NCBI GenBank assembly: GCA_022605955.1
Contig: JAKCOZ010000007.1
Span: 12,095,501-12,159,500, forward strand
DNA: 64,000 nt
Direction: 5' to 3'
Source of the DNA: Rallus limicola
Lineage: Eukaryota; Chordata; Aves; Gruiformes; Rallidae
A program made the position numbers and the translations under genes. The notes under the pieces are model-generated. The model did no database searches and was not told the origin of the DNA. It saw only the letters and a program-made list of their open reading frames with translations. Of the stretch, positions 14,036 to 24,106 are shown in pieces; the stretch's first letter is position 1, and each line of letters starts with the position of its first letter.

Positions 14036-15038
14036 TGAAAGGATAATTAGTGGGCTACTGTGTTGCCAGGCTACCAGACTTAAAGGATTCTGGAAAGAGA
14101 TGTACAGGTGAGTGCACTGTACATGAAGAAAAATACAAAAGTTAACAACATAAATATTTTGTTGGAAAAGAGAAGCATTATGGAATTCTGTGTGGAAATC
14201 CAATGCTATAGTAATCCAAAGATAATAATTAACATATAGTACTGGGATGATACTCTGGACCCTGATCTGGAGGATAATAGTGCTTAGGTAATGTTGCAAA
14301 TTTAAGACAGATTGCAGCAGCATAAGATTTTCACTATTCATATACATACTGCATCACAGCTGTCTCAGGACAAGTGGTAGAGATAAGACTGTTGTATGTA
14401 ATAAATGACTGGTTCTTAGAACAACTGATCTTAGCACTATCATGAAAAGCTGCCATTTGGGCTTTGGTCCTGAGGAATTCACAGGACCTAACTCAGATGG
14501 TATTAGTTGAAGAGTGCTCTCTAACAGCAATCAGAATAAAATTAGGATTCATATTGCAGTGGGAGAGAGTAAGCCAAATAAATCCTGCAGATAGAGATTT
14601 GATTTCAGGAAAGGGAATTACATAAAATTGAGGCAATTAGCAAAAATACCCCTAAAATGATTACTCCAAAAAGCAAGAAGCCTGCTAGCAGCCTTGAGGC
14701 TGTTTGAAAATACTGTATTAGAAGTCCAGGTAAACTACTCAGAAAAAGAAAACATAATGACCCGGTAAAAACCCTGTGTAGCTAAACAGAAAACTTAAGG
14801 AGGCTATTGTAGAGAAAGGATTGACTTTAAAAACAGAAAGTTTGTCCAAATGAGGAGAGCAGTAAAGTATGGCAAATCATATATAGAGAGGAAATTATGG
14901 AAAAAGTAAATTAAACTGTAAAAGTTACTTAGATCATAAAAAGGTCTTTAAATACCTTAGAAGCTGGACTACCTGATGACAAAGGTATTAAAGTGACATT
15001 TGAGGCCACAGCAGAAAATGATAGATTTGGGGTTTGTA

Positions 15039-15061
15039 TTTTTTTTTTTTTTTTTTTTTTT
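15039..15061. repeat. Poly-T run (23 T)
   Basis: This uninterrupted run of T lies inside the old LINE relic. It could be the reverse-strand poly-A tail of a later retroposed insertion or plain slippage. No adjacent retroposon body is recognisable. Confidence 0.95.
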
Positions 15062-15184
15062 GCTGTTAAAGATGCCTGTGAAGTTCCCAACATCCAGCGT
15101 ATTTTTTTCTAGCAGATCAGTCAGGAGAGCTTTATCAATTTGAGATAAGTATGCAGGAAGTATTAGACCGCATAGAAAAGTTAG

Positions 15185-15540
15185 ATGTCAAAAAAGTCAC
15201 CAGGATCAGCAGCCATTCACCCAAGAGCTGTGAAGGAACTCAAATGTGAAATTGCAGAGCTGCTGGCCAAAATGTGTAACCTATCATTACAAGCAACCAC
15301 TGAGGCAGCGACCTGGAAGATTGCCACTGTAAGTCCCATCCACATACAGGGCTCCAGAGACGATCCTGGAACTGCAGACCACTGAGTCTGTCTTTCATCT
15401 GTGGTGAAATGGAAGAGTCTATATTAAAGGATCAGATTACTGAGCACATGAATAAACACAGCCTGTAAAGAAAGAATCAGCATGGTCTCTGGGAAGGGAA
15501 ATCCTGCCTTGCTAGCTTGTTCTGGGTACAGAGTACATGG
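15185..15540 (+). pseudogene. LINE ORF2 reverse-transcriptase fingers, broken
   Basis: From 15185 (frame 2) the translation includes KKSPGSAAIHPRAVKEL, then EIAELLAKMCNLSL, and then PIHIQGSRDDPG. These correspond to the RT blocks usually written KAPGPDGIHPRVLKEL, a leucine-rich helix, and P.yKkGsr.dPgNYRP. The homology then shifts to frame 1, where an MEESILKDQI segment and QHGLWEGKSC (consensus QHGF..g+SC) follow up to about 15540, with a TAA between them. The catalytic FADD-type motif lies further downstream in intact elements and is not seen, so the copy is truncated or has decayed past recognition. Confidence 0.78.
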
Positions 15541-16044
15541 ATACAGCTGCCAGAAAGGGGAACAGTGCTGCCCTGACCTGAAAAAAATCCAGGGCCAGGT
15601 CATGGATAAAAGTCAGAGGCTGTTGAAGCTCTACCACAAAATGGACAGGACTGGCTGGATGAAAATTAACTCATTTTTTCTGAAGGCAAGGACCCATAGC
15701 AGACCTCACCAGCTTCAAACCTGCTCTGACACCCTTGCCTCCTTTTTCTTCCAGTTAGGAGTTGAGGAAGGGTTGTTTAGAGAGCTGTAGATGTCATATT
15801 AAAGTGTGCCTATACCCTACTAGATGTTGAGCATGGGAGAAGGAGCTTACTCATCCCCAGCCACCAGGCCTGACCTCTTGACCTGGGTGCCCAGGGAAGG
15901 AAACCATCAGGTTGATTACTTCACAGAATTTCACATCCATCAAGTGATCTGAGTTTTTATCCAGCTTTGTATGTACCAACCTTCTTCCCCTTGAAAAGAC
16001 AAAGATAGCAATTAAAGAGGCCTCCTTTGCACTCTTCCTGATGA
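15541..16044. other. Stretch between LINE relic and long frame, unidentified
   Basis: This stretch has a more balanced base composition than the surrounding desert. It contains a 102-codon plus-strand frame (15482-15790) and a 67-codon minus-strand frame (15851-16054), neither of which I recognise. It may be further decayed mobile-element sequence continuous with one of its neighbours. Confidence 0.35.
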
Positions 16045-17157
16045 AAGCCACCAATCTTGTTCAAGATCCTGCAGATTTTTTCCAAGCCTTCTGCAACGGT
16101 TTACAGGATCTCAGGAAACCCCCACAAACAGGAATTTATATCAATGTATAGGGATCCCTATAGGATAGCTCTGACACCCCATGGCAAATGCTTTTTCCTT
16201 GCTGGGGGACTGAAGCCAACTTACAGACCAGGTGAAGGATGTTTTGGACCACATAGGAGTTATCAAAGATGCTCTGTTATGGGACCACATAGGCCTGATC
16301 TGGTTGGATCACATCCTCCTGCATGGACACTAATCACAGTAGATGGTCTTCATTACAGTCTTATGCTGAGGAGAGAAACGGAATCTGTGCCTCAGTTCTT
16401 CAGCAATAGGGCTACTATGACCCTTCTACACATTCAGGTTAGCATCCCACACATTGAGTCATCCGAGCTGTTGGCATGGACCAAACCAAATTTTTCCTGG
16501 AACACATGCAGGCCAAACTCGTCCCAGAATACTTAACAAAACTTTGCACTCAGCCCATCAATGCATGAAGAAAAGCAACAGAGAGCTTTTATGAACATGA
16601 TCAGATTGTATGTGAGCTCCAGCTGGTCCTGGTTATTCTCACTGGCCTTTGGGAAGTCTTTTCTACAGGGTGTGATAATCCATGCAAACAGTAGTATCTG
16701 TAAGAGAAGAAGTCCCAGAGCCAGTCCTTTTTCATTCCTCTGCTCCACATCCATAAAAGAGCGTCTCCCTCTGCCAAGAAGTAAACAATGCATTTCTTGG
16801 CACCCCCCTTCTTCCCTGAAGTGTAACAGTGCCTGCCATGATCTTTGTTTCAGAAGAAATGGATGCCCCACATCCAGAGCTCTTTCAGGGTCCAGAATTT
16901 TTTCACCTTTCCTGATGTTCACTGGAAGAACATGGACTGTTGCCATGCATGGCCAGGCACCTCTCCAGCTCTCTGACTCTGCTCAGTTGACCTGTCGCTG
17001 TTTCTTTCTGCCATGGGTAACTTTCTGCAGCAAAACAGCTAGGCATGCACCTCCACTTCTGCATCTCTGGGCTCAAGTGATTTGGGAGATATCCACATAT
17101 TCCCAGAGAGTTTATCTAATTACCACAGTTCCTGAAAAATACTTTTTGCTCTTTTGA
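16045..17157 (+). pseudogene. Unidentified 371-codon frame with one stop
   Basis: Frame 1 is open from just after a TGA at 16042 to the stop ending at 17157. The only interruption is one TAA at 16534-16536, so the segment holds two adjacent parts of about 163 and 207 codons in the same register. The first ATG of the second part is at 16561. In AT-rich desert DNA such a length is unlikely by chance, although the plus strand is pyrimidine-rich here, which lowers stop frequency. Translation shows an RPGEGCFGPHR stretch early and a cysteine-containing, serine-rich second half. I see no domain that I can name, no clear signal peptide, and no splice-site pattern. It could be a decayed retrogene, a mobile-element ORF, or a compositional artefact. 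No function is proposed. Confidence 0.3.
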
Positions 17158-20100
17158 TTTTCTGATATCAGTTCTCTAGAAGGTGACATTTTTTTAGGTA
17201 GACAGTTGCCAAACAGTCTGTGTACTATTTGCTTGTTTTGAGGAATGTACTGGGGTGAGACAAAGATTTCCCAGTAATCCAGCCTTTTTGTTTCCTATGT
17301 CATTGGATGAAAAGTGCCTAGATATTTTCCAGTTATCTTGAAATCCTTAAGAATTTAACACAGGTAAAGTAAAATGCAAATGAGAGTATTTATTGATGTT
17401 ATCCACAGTTGGCAATGTCATGAAAAGTAATACAAAATACAGGAGTAAAAACGTTAAAGAAAATCCATGCATTAATCTATTACAGCGTGGTTAAACTGCA
17501 ACTATATGTCTCTCTCTTCTCTCCATCCTCCCTCTTTCTTTCATTTTCTCTCCCTTCAGATGACTTGCCCTCATTTTTACTAAGATCTTGCTATCAGGTC
17601 TTAGCTTTCCTTGACCAAAGATAAAACTCCTCCCACTTTGACTAGCAAGGTGATGTTCATAAAGATATAAGAGCAATCTGAGCGTCTGATGACATAAAAA
17701 ACCCCAGACTCTTCCCCTCTTCCCCTTTGAATCATTACTTAATAAAGTGTGTATCAAAAAGGTGAATAAAACAGTTTAAGGCAATATGAGCAGTAAAAAG
17801 TCTCTGATTTCTGCCAATTAAGAACAGACAAGTTCTGTTTACCTGTGTCTGCTTGCAGAAATTCAGTTAGTTTCAAAGGGAGTTTAGAGCAATAGCCCTT
17901 GCTGCAGGAATTGAATTGCAGGATGTCCTTGAATTAGTGCAGACTAGTACACAAGTTTGGTGGATTGTTTGTTGCGGGAAAAAACTCACTACTATTAGAC
18001 ACTTTGTGGAATTTTAAGAGTAATTGTTTTTACTTAGTTTCCCTTTATGTTAATTCTGGTGTTTCTTTCTCACAGCATTTCCAAATGCATTCCAGCCTTG
18101 AATTTCCTTTAATTTCCAAGTACATGCAGGAAAATACTAAAAGTTTGGGTGTTGCATAATGGACATCTACTTTGTACAATCTTTGACGAACAAAGTGGAT
18201 TCTTGAGTCAGTCCAGGTTCTCCTGGATGGCATCCCATCTCTTAGGCATGCCCACTGCACTCCTCAGCATGGTTCAGATATCAGTATGTCTCCATGAAGT
18301 AAGCATATTTCTGAACATCAGTGCCAGTCAATGCATGACAGACACAATAACGCAATCATTTTTCTTTCCAAAAATTGATTTGTAAATTCATGGATTACAA
18401 AAGAAGAATTTCTTGGATACTGGGGTCTTTCCAGGATATAGAGGAAGTAAGTGTTGAAGTGATATTCAGAAGAGTTAAGTTTTTCCTGGTTATCCATTTT
18501 GACTCCCACTAGAATCTGGTGTCCTGACATGCTGAATACTGCCAGGGGCAGAGATTCTGGGATAAGCCACTCAACAATCATGAATCATCTGGAAAAGCGA
18601 TTGTTAGAGAAAAGATCCTGTAACATGGGATTGTAGAACAGTGAAATTAAATTAAATTTAAAGTGGAATAAATGTACTGTGAGATAAAGTAACTTAGCCT
18701 TGTGACTATTAGAATTTAAGGGTCAGTCTTTTCATTTTATATATATATATATATATAAGAGACAGGATAGAGTTGGTGAAAATCGTTTCCTGCAAGCCAA
18801 AGCTTGAAGAATACAATCTGCAGGCACTCAAAAAAATTAAGTTCACTGCATCCATACTTTTTTTATAGGCCTGAGCATAAAATTCCAGACTTGGGCATGA
18901 AATTCTGCAAGGTCTGTTTATATGGGAGCAATATTAAATTGACAGTTAATCAGAAACTATACCGAACTGAGCAAAAGTAAATGTAAAAGTTTTATGTACC
19001 CAATAGGCTCTGAGTCCACATACTCCATGGAACAGATTTAGAGCTGTGTCTGCAGGATACACTGCAAAAGAAACACGGAGGTACCAAGAAGGAGCTACAG
19101 ACATGTGTAGGTGACTAAATCAGAAATTAGCAATATGAGCAAATCTAAGCAGTTCTTAATTGCAACAGGAGATAAGTCAAAAAGCTGGAAATCATGCAAG
19201 AACAAATATATCTTTAGATTGCATCACAGATTGGCTGAGTGGACATCTTTCTTTCTTAAACTGATGAAATGAAAGTTTTTAAAAACTGCTACAAAAATGT
19301 CTATCAAGTCTTCTGGGAGAAAAAAGAGTTTATAGATGTGGATGAAGAAAGAACAGGAAATACATTCAAAAGCTGTCATTTACTTTGTTGCGTGGATACG
19401 CTGTGAATCATCAGAAAACTTGGAGACAGGCTTACAGGGGGTAGTATGCTGTAAAGCACTTGTCCTTTATTCACGTTAATAACTTATTTAAGTCGGAGCC
19501 TTTAAATTCTTTTTCTAGTACAGTTATTTAAAGATTGAGCTGCAGCTGGAAATAAGATGCAACTGTCTTAATGAAGTTCCCTTTCAGCATGGATTTAGAA
19601 TTTGAATAGCTACAGAATTTACACAGCTTTGCAGGGCTTCACTGTGAATTTCTGATATTCGGGACTATAAGCATTGGTTTGTAATGAATGTTAATTATTC
19701 TCAAACGACTTCCAGTTATTCCCCTAGAAAATTTGGTGGCTCCTCTCCAGTAACATGTGCATTAAAAATCTTAAGCAAAATTAAAAAAAAGCATAATGTA
19801 AACAAATAACAAATAGATTAGCTAGTTACCTTGCTATAACAGAAGCAGCTTCACACAATTTAACATCACAAAACTTTTCCTCACATAATGGAATGGCGAA
19901 GACTGGGGAGTACCTAATAGGAAGCATTGATGCAAAAGTGATTCCTATTTAACAGAACAAAAAGAAATTGTCCCTTAACTACCTATGAAGTAAGACCTGT
20001 ACCAAGAGCTGTTTGCATGCACATTATCATCCATTTCTGTCACCACATTCCATCCAGACACTCTATGTATGCACACACCCAGACAATTAAAACTTCATAG

Positions 20101-20373
20101 GATATTCTTCTAAAACTCCCAAGTTCTAAAACTGTAAGTCCTATGAAATCAGTGATGTCCAACTTCTGTGATACAAATAATGATTTCATAAGCTTCAAGT
20201 ACATTATATCACATTGGTAGTTAAGCAGAACAAAGGCTATATGTCCAGAGAGGGTGTTTTCACTTCTTTTTTTTTCTTTTTTTTATTAAGGTCAGGAAAT
20301 CACAATAGTTTGTGAATCCTAAGTGAACATCCTCTTGTGATAAAAGCACAACATATTTTTCATATTATTTTGA
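17158..20373. other. AT-rich intergenic stretch, no gene seen
   Basis: I find no coding exon or RNA gene. A (TA)10 microsatellite lies at 18738-18757. At 17660-17750 weak TATA-like and AATAAA strings occur on the plus strand, but without terminal repeats or other LTR hallmarks. The remainder looks single-copy. Confidence 0.55.
18738..18757. repeat. (TA)10 microsatellite
   Basis: Ten uninterrupted TA dinucleotides are flanked by 'cattt' and 'agagacagg'. Confidence 0.95.
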
Positions 20374-21138
20374 GAATCACAGAATTGCAAGGTTGGAAAA
20401 GACCTTTAAGATTATCAGGTCCAACCATTCCTGTCCTATGCTAAACCATATTCCTAAGTACTTCATCTACCCATCTTTTAAACACACACAGGGATGGTGA
20501 CTCAACCACCTCCCTGGGCAGCCTGTTCCAGGCCCTGCCAACTCTTTCAGTGAAATTTTTTTTCCTAACATCTAATCTGATCCTGCCCTGGCACAGCTTT
20601 GTGCCATTTCCCTTTATCCTATCTCCTGTCACCTGGCTGAAGAGGTAGTGATAAGGTCTCCCCTCAGCCTCCTTTTCTCCAGACTAAACATCCCCAGCTC
20701 CCTCAGCCACTCCTCATGGGATTTGCCTTCCAGCGCCTTCCCCAGCCTGGTTGCCCTTCTCTGGACTCGCTCAGGGACCTCTATGTCCTTCTTATGGTGA
20801 GGAGCCCAGAACTGGACACAGCACTCAAGGTGTGGCCTCACCAATGCTGAGTACAGGGGCACAATCACCTCCCTAGACCTACTGGCCACACTATTTTTGA
20901 TACAAGCAAGGATGCCATTGACTTTCCTGTCCACCCGGGCACACTGCTGACTCATATTCAGCCTGCAGTCAACCAACAGCCCCAGGTCCTTCTCTGCCTG
21001 ACAGCTCCCCAGCCAGTCTCCCCCAAGCCTGCAGCACTGCACAGGGTTGTTATGTCCCATGTGCAGCACTCTACACTTGGCCTTGTTAAAACTTCATCCT
21101 GTTGGTCTCAGCCCATCGGTCCAGTCTGTTCAAGTCAG
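20374..21138 (-). mobile_element. CR1 LINE, 5'-truncated, minus strand
   Basis: Read on the minus strand, the element starts near 21138 inside ORF2 and runs through the ORF2 C-terminus. It ends at about 20374 with a degenerate octamer tail, AATTCTGTGATTCTC. The 3' untranslated region includes the family phrase for 'gttggacctgat...aaggtcttttccaacc'. It is a different insertion from the copy at 133-1044: the orientation is opposite, the length of ORF2 retained differs, and the tail is more degraded. At its 5' end it directly abuts a probable LTR fragment (21139-21400). Confidence 0.93.
20441..21069 (-). pseudogene. CR1 ORF2 C-terminal remnant, frameshifted
   Basis: On the minus strand the frame from 21069 carries the CR1 ORF2 C-terminal blocks [31 protein letters not shown] and [12 protein letters not shown]. 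It stops at about 20629. The remaining end ([12 protein letters not shown] to the terminal NMV stop at 20441) continues in another frame. Compared with the copy at 434-955, roughly 28-30 bases coding for the LYN.LKG..SEVGV segment are missing at the join, which explains the shift. It is a dead copy with no expected function. Confidence 0.85.
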
Positions 21139-21400
21139 TAAACCAAATGGAGAATTAGTAAAGGTTTATTCCTGAGTAGAAGGTCAGTTGGAGTAGGCTA
21201 TTTCAGGTCAGCCGTCACCAGCAGCACAAAGGAAAGTGGTTATATAAACTTTTTTTCCACAGTCAAAGCTTGTATGACCAGTTTCCTATTTACGGTTGGG
21301 TCAACTGACATGAAACAGCATAGAGTCAGACTTGGGCCTTGAAAACAATAATATTGTTTTATCTAGCCTAAAAAAAGGAAAAAAGCAAAAGAGGAGAATA
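21139..21400 (-). mobile_element. Probable LTR 3' part (R/U5), minus strand
   Basis: Read on the minus strand, this segment has a TATA-type box (TTATATAA palindrome at about 21240-21247). About 70 bases later comes an AATAAA polyadenylation signal (plus-strand TTTATT at 21165-21170), and some 25-30 bases after that the similarity ends at the CR1 boundary. A TATA box followed at this distance by AATAAA and a short tail is the promoter-R-U5 arrangement of an endogenous retrovirus LTR. I cannot find the U3 start, a clean terminal CA, or a target-site duplication, so the right edge is a guess and the family is unnamed. Confidence 0.4.
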
Positions 21401-21830
21401 TAAAATGAATGTCCAGTTTTAATGGCACATTGTTACAGATGTCCAACACCTAAGCTATGTAAATTACCGTTAACAGTTCAGTTCATCAACCTCCTGATTA
21501 CCAACAAATGAGATTGCCAGTAATGTCAGGAGCTTGAGTTCACATTTTTCATTGAGGATGCTCTCATATAGTATATCTTCCTGGCTAAGAGGAAATGATA
21601 AATTTATTGTTCTCAGAATGGTTGCCAAAATATCAATTTGAATTCACTTAACCACAGCTAAATTAATTTATATGCTAATTGTAAATGTCAGTTCAAGGAA
21701 ACATACCCTGGAATGAAAAGCACATACTCTGCCACAGAGTCACTAATATTTTATGCTTTATGAATGATGTCATTCTTAGAACTAAAACTTGGAACCTAGA
21801 ATACAGCCTTGATTATTGCCATTATTATGC
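21401..21830. other. Intergenic stretch, nothing recognised
   Basis: AT-rich sequence without a recognisable gene or repeat. It may include the U3 part of the LTR-like fragment to its left. Confidence 0.4.
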
Positions 21831-21972
21831 CTCATCCCTGGAAATGTTCGAGTTCTTGCTGGACAGTGCTCTGGCCAACCTGATCTAGTTGAAGATGCCA
21901 TTGCAGGTAGGGTTGGATTACATGAAATTTAAAGGTCTTTCCAAACCCAAACTATTCTATGATTCCATGATT
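21831..21972 (+). mobile_element. CR1 LINE 3'-end fragment
   Basis: A short CR1 3' end begins with the 'catccctggaaatgttcgag' phrase, which encodes the end of ORF2 in many CR1 subfamilies. It continues through 'ggttggattacatga...aaggtctttccaaaccc' and ends in ATTCTATGATTCCATGATT. The spacing and the text differ from the copies at 0.9 and 20.4 kb, so it belongs to another CR1 subfamily. Confidence 0.88.
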
Positions 21973-23231
21973 ACTATTTTCAAAAAGAAGTAGAAAGGTG
22001 TTAGGGAAGGAGCCAGGGCAGTGAGAGATGAGTCTATACTTGATGCTTCTATTCACCTGTCATGTGATAACATTGATAAATTATTTAATATCTGCTTCTT
22101 TTATTCTTCATGGGGTGATATCCTGTAGCACCATGCTTTGCCCTGGCTGAATCTGTTTAATTTCCTTTGCAGATGGCTTGCTGCCATGGAAGATAATGGA
22201 AAAATAAAACTGCCAGCCTTCTACCTCCTGCCAGTTTCAATAGAATTTAGGAAAAAATAGCAGAATTTAATCTTAAAGACTTTCATTATGGTCTTTCAGC
22301 ACGATACAAACTGTAGCAATTTATCCCTCAAACATTTTATTTTAATGTAACACTAATTATGCTTCACCAAAATTCTCCTTAAATCTTACACTGGTCTTAA
22401 AATGTGTTCAATGTTTTAATAATGCTACAACATGGGAAAACCTTGATCAGGGTAGGAAAAATGAGTAATTTAGAAATAAACTGAACACCAGGCTTAGGTT
22501 AATAGGAGGTGTTCATGACCAGGGAAGAAGGGCTGTAAGGAAGAAAAAGGTAATTGGAGACATTTTATAGTAATTTTGGCAGATTTAGCTCTTGTTTCAC
22601 ACCAAAAAAAAAAAAAGACATTAATTTTAACATCTTACACTTTATCATCCTTCGGAGTTTTTGAGTTTTAATCCAAGAGTTTTAATCATAAGAAGGCAGG
22701 TGAAGCAAAATAAAAAACAATGTGTTTGCCACTTGTTCTTCTGTCACCAGTGTGCAGCCTGTGCTTTGGAAATATGCAATACCGAAGTCCAAAAATTTCA
22801 GCTATTTTAAAGGAATGAAAAAAAAAATAAATGCAGGCCAATCTTCTAGTTATGCATAATTCTATAAATGTAAGCTCAGAAACATTTGACTTGCATTTTT
22901 ACAGAAAGTCAACAATCCAATTCAACTCTTATTTTTGTTAACTGCCATTTAATGCCAGTTACAATTTCTTATGGTTTCAGTCTCTTGGCCTTTCCTCCTC
23001 CTTCTTCGCCAGCTCTTGGAATGGAGGAGTAGGTTTTGGAGTGAGCCTTGTGGGTTAGAGCAGTCTGAAAATAGTACATTTCAATTTGGAGAAGAGTAGC
23101 AACACTAGAAATAGAACTGTAGAAGCACAGATATTTTACTCTCACGTTTTGCACTTAATTATCAGGAGTTGCCATTTCTTCCCCCACCCCCCGCAACTGC
23201 CTGTAAGGTACTGGAAATATGCCTTAATAAT
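21973..23231. other. AT-rich intergenic stretch, no gene seen
   Basis: No coding exon or mobile element is recognised. There is a 13-base A run near 22604. The last 100 bases become C-rich as the LTR-like element is approached. Confidence 0.5.
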
Positions 23232-23276
23232 TGTCACCAGAACCGCGCCCCTCCCCCCTCCCCCCGCCCCCTTCCT

Positions 23277-23294
23277 CCCCCCCCCCCCCCCCCC
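23277..23294. repeat. Poly-C tract within C-rich block
   Basis: Eighteen C in a row end an almost pure C/T block that starts at about 23247. It lies near the left end of the LTR-like element and could adopt i-motif or G-quadruplex (opposite strand) structure. Confidence 0.9.
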
Positions 23295-23340
23295 TTTTTC
23301 TCTCACCTAACCAAACTTCATTCCTGACACACTACATCAC

Positions 23341-23365
23341 CATTAGGTCTTCCAAAGACCTAATG
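23341..23365. repeat. Perfect 11-bp inverted repeat in LTR U3
   Basis: The arms CATTAGGTCTT (23341-23351) and AAGACCTAATG (23355-23365) are exact reverse complements separated by CCA. It could be a palindromic binding site or a hairpin in U3. Confidence 0.9.
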
Positions 23366-23380
23366 ATTACCGAAAAGATG

Positions 23381-23491
23381 GACATCAGGAGCCATTCACA
23401 CACCAGGAGAGCATTCTGCTATCAGGAGAAGACATCAGGAAACATTGGGAGCCGTTCACACATCAGGAAAAACCATCAGGAGCCATTCACA
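23381..23491 (+). repeat. Three diverged U3 repeats
   Basis: The motif 'catcagga' followed by 'gccattcaca' or 'gccgttcaca' occurs three times, near 23383-23400, 23433-23460 (with an insert) and 23474-23491. Repeats of this kind upstream of a TATA box are typical of LTR enhancer arrays. Confidence 0.7.
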
Positions 23492-23550
23492 AATGGGACA
23501 TTCTGGCACCCACCCATAAGCCCAGGAGCAGGGTGGAAGCTTCTGATGAA

Positions 23551-23558
23551 TATAAAAG
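23551..23558 (+). promoter_or_regulatory. TATA box of the LTR
   Basis: TATAAAAG stands about 320 bases inside the left LTR end, downstream of the repeated U3 motifs and upstream of the AATAAA signal, as expected for an LTR core promoter. Confidence 0.6.
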
Positions 23559-23619
23559 AGGGAAGCAAGGGAGGAAGAAGGCATGGAGGGAAAAACGAGG
23601 GGACGCTGCCCCCTTCCAT

Positions 23620-23681
23620 CAGACCCGGAGCTGACATCGGACCCGGAGCTGACATCGCTCCATCGGACCCGGAATTGACAT
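23620..23681 (+). repeat. 18-base repeats in the LTR transcribed part
   Basis: The unit 'cggacccggagctgacat' is present at 23620-23637 (two changes), 23638-23655 (exact) and 23664-23681 (two changes), with 8 bases between the last two. An 18-base period keeps the reading frame, which creates long artificial open frames on both strands. Confidence 0.9.
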
Positions 23682-23718
23682 CGGATGGAATGCCGCAGCC
23701 TCGTGGTGGTAGATATAC

Positions 23719-23721
<3 letters not shown>

Positions 23722-23758
<37 letters not shown>

Positions 23759-23761
23759 CTC
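23722..23761. repeat. (TC)n microsatellite
   Basis: About fifteen uninterrupted TC dinucleotides are followed by tttctttct. The tract lies between the LTR TATA box and its polyadenylation signal. Confidence 0.93.
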
Positions 23762-23808
23762 TTTTCCACCCTTTCTTCCCCTCCCCTTTTTCCTGCACGT
23801 TTGTACCA

Positions 23809-23814
23809 AATAAA
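23809..23814 (+). terminator. AATAAA polyadenylation signal of the LTR
   Basis: The hexamer lies 258 bases after the TATA box and 213 bases before the right LTR end. It would define the end of the R region. Confidence 0.5.
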
Positions 23815-24106
23815 GCAACCTTAACCTTGACTCCGTTTCGAGTCTTAATTCTGCTCTCCGAAAATTTAATTGAGAACTTACCATGGTCAAACACCTAGGA
23901 ACTGGACGTCACTCAGGGGTTCAGCCCAGCCGCCCCCAACCTCCCAGTCAGATCTGAGGTTCGGTTGGAACGAAAGGGGGTTTAACCACTGCCAAACTAA
24001 GTCTTGTCTAGGTTGTGGATCGTGACACTGCCCCCTCCCCACCCCTCACCCTCACCTCCCTCTCCACTCTTTTTAAATTACTATTTATTGACAAATAATA
24101 GTAAGT

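Larger units (their letters stand above)
13930..15540 (+). mobile_element. Ancient CR1/L2-clade LINE relic
   Basis: Two protein-level landmarks of a non-LTR retrotransposon ORF2 occur in the right order and at the right distance. An endonuclease N-terminal block is at 13940-14035 and the reverse-transcriptase finger region is at 15185-15540. The roughly 1245 bases between their starts, about 415 codons, fit the usual spacing in CR1/L2-type ORF2. The DNA between is full of stops and frameshifts and contains a 23-base T run at 15039-15061. Both landmarks differ clearly from the modern CR1 copies in this window, so this is an older insertion, perhaps L3/CR1-like. The 60-codon frame at 13743-13925, ending just before the endonuclease block, may belong to the same element, but I cannot show it. 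Confidence 0.72.
23232..24027 (+). mobile_element. Likely solo LTR of an endogenous retrovirus
   Basis: The element is bounded by a perfect 6-base terminal inverted repeat, TGTCAC at 23232-23237 and GTGACA at 24022-24027, which gives the TG...CA ends expected of a retroviral LTR. Inside, in LTR order, are a U3 with three diverged 'catcagga..gcc.ttcaca' repeats, a TATA box (TATAAAAG at 23551), a transcribed part with 18-base repeats and a (TC)n tract, an AATAAA signal at 23809-23814, and a U5-like tail of about 210 bases. No flanking target-site duplication is visible (left 'taataat', right 'ctgcccc') and no primer-binding site or internal genes follow. A solo LTR with an altered flank is the simplest reading. 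The family is not identified. Confidence 0.65.

Noticed and set aside
16533..16946. 137-codon minus-strand frame with a hydrophobic LALGLLLLQILLFAWII segment
   Set aside because: It overlaps the longer plus-strand frame, and the hydrophobic run mirrors pyrimidine/purine bias. I found no supporting context for a membrane protein gene.
17660..17750. TATA-like and AATAAA strings suggesting an LTR
   Set aside because: There are no terminal repeats, no boundaries and no second copy; single AT-rich boxes are common in this background.
23231..23890. 197-codon plus and 144-codon minus frames
   Set aside because: They run through poly-C, (TC)n and 18-base repeats of the LTR-like element. The repeat period preserves the frame, and the peptides are low complexity.
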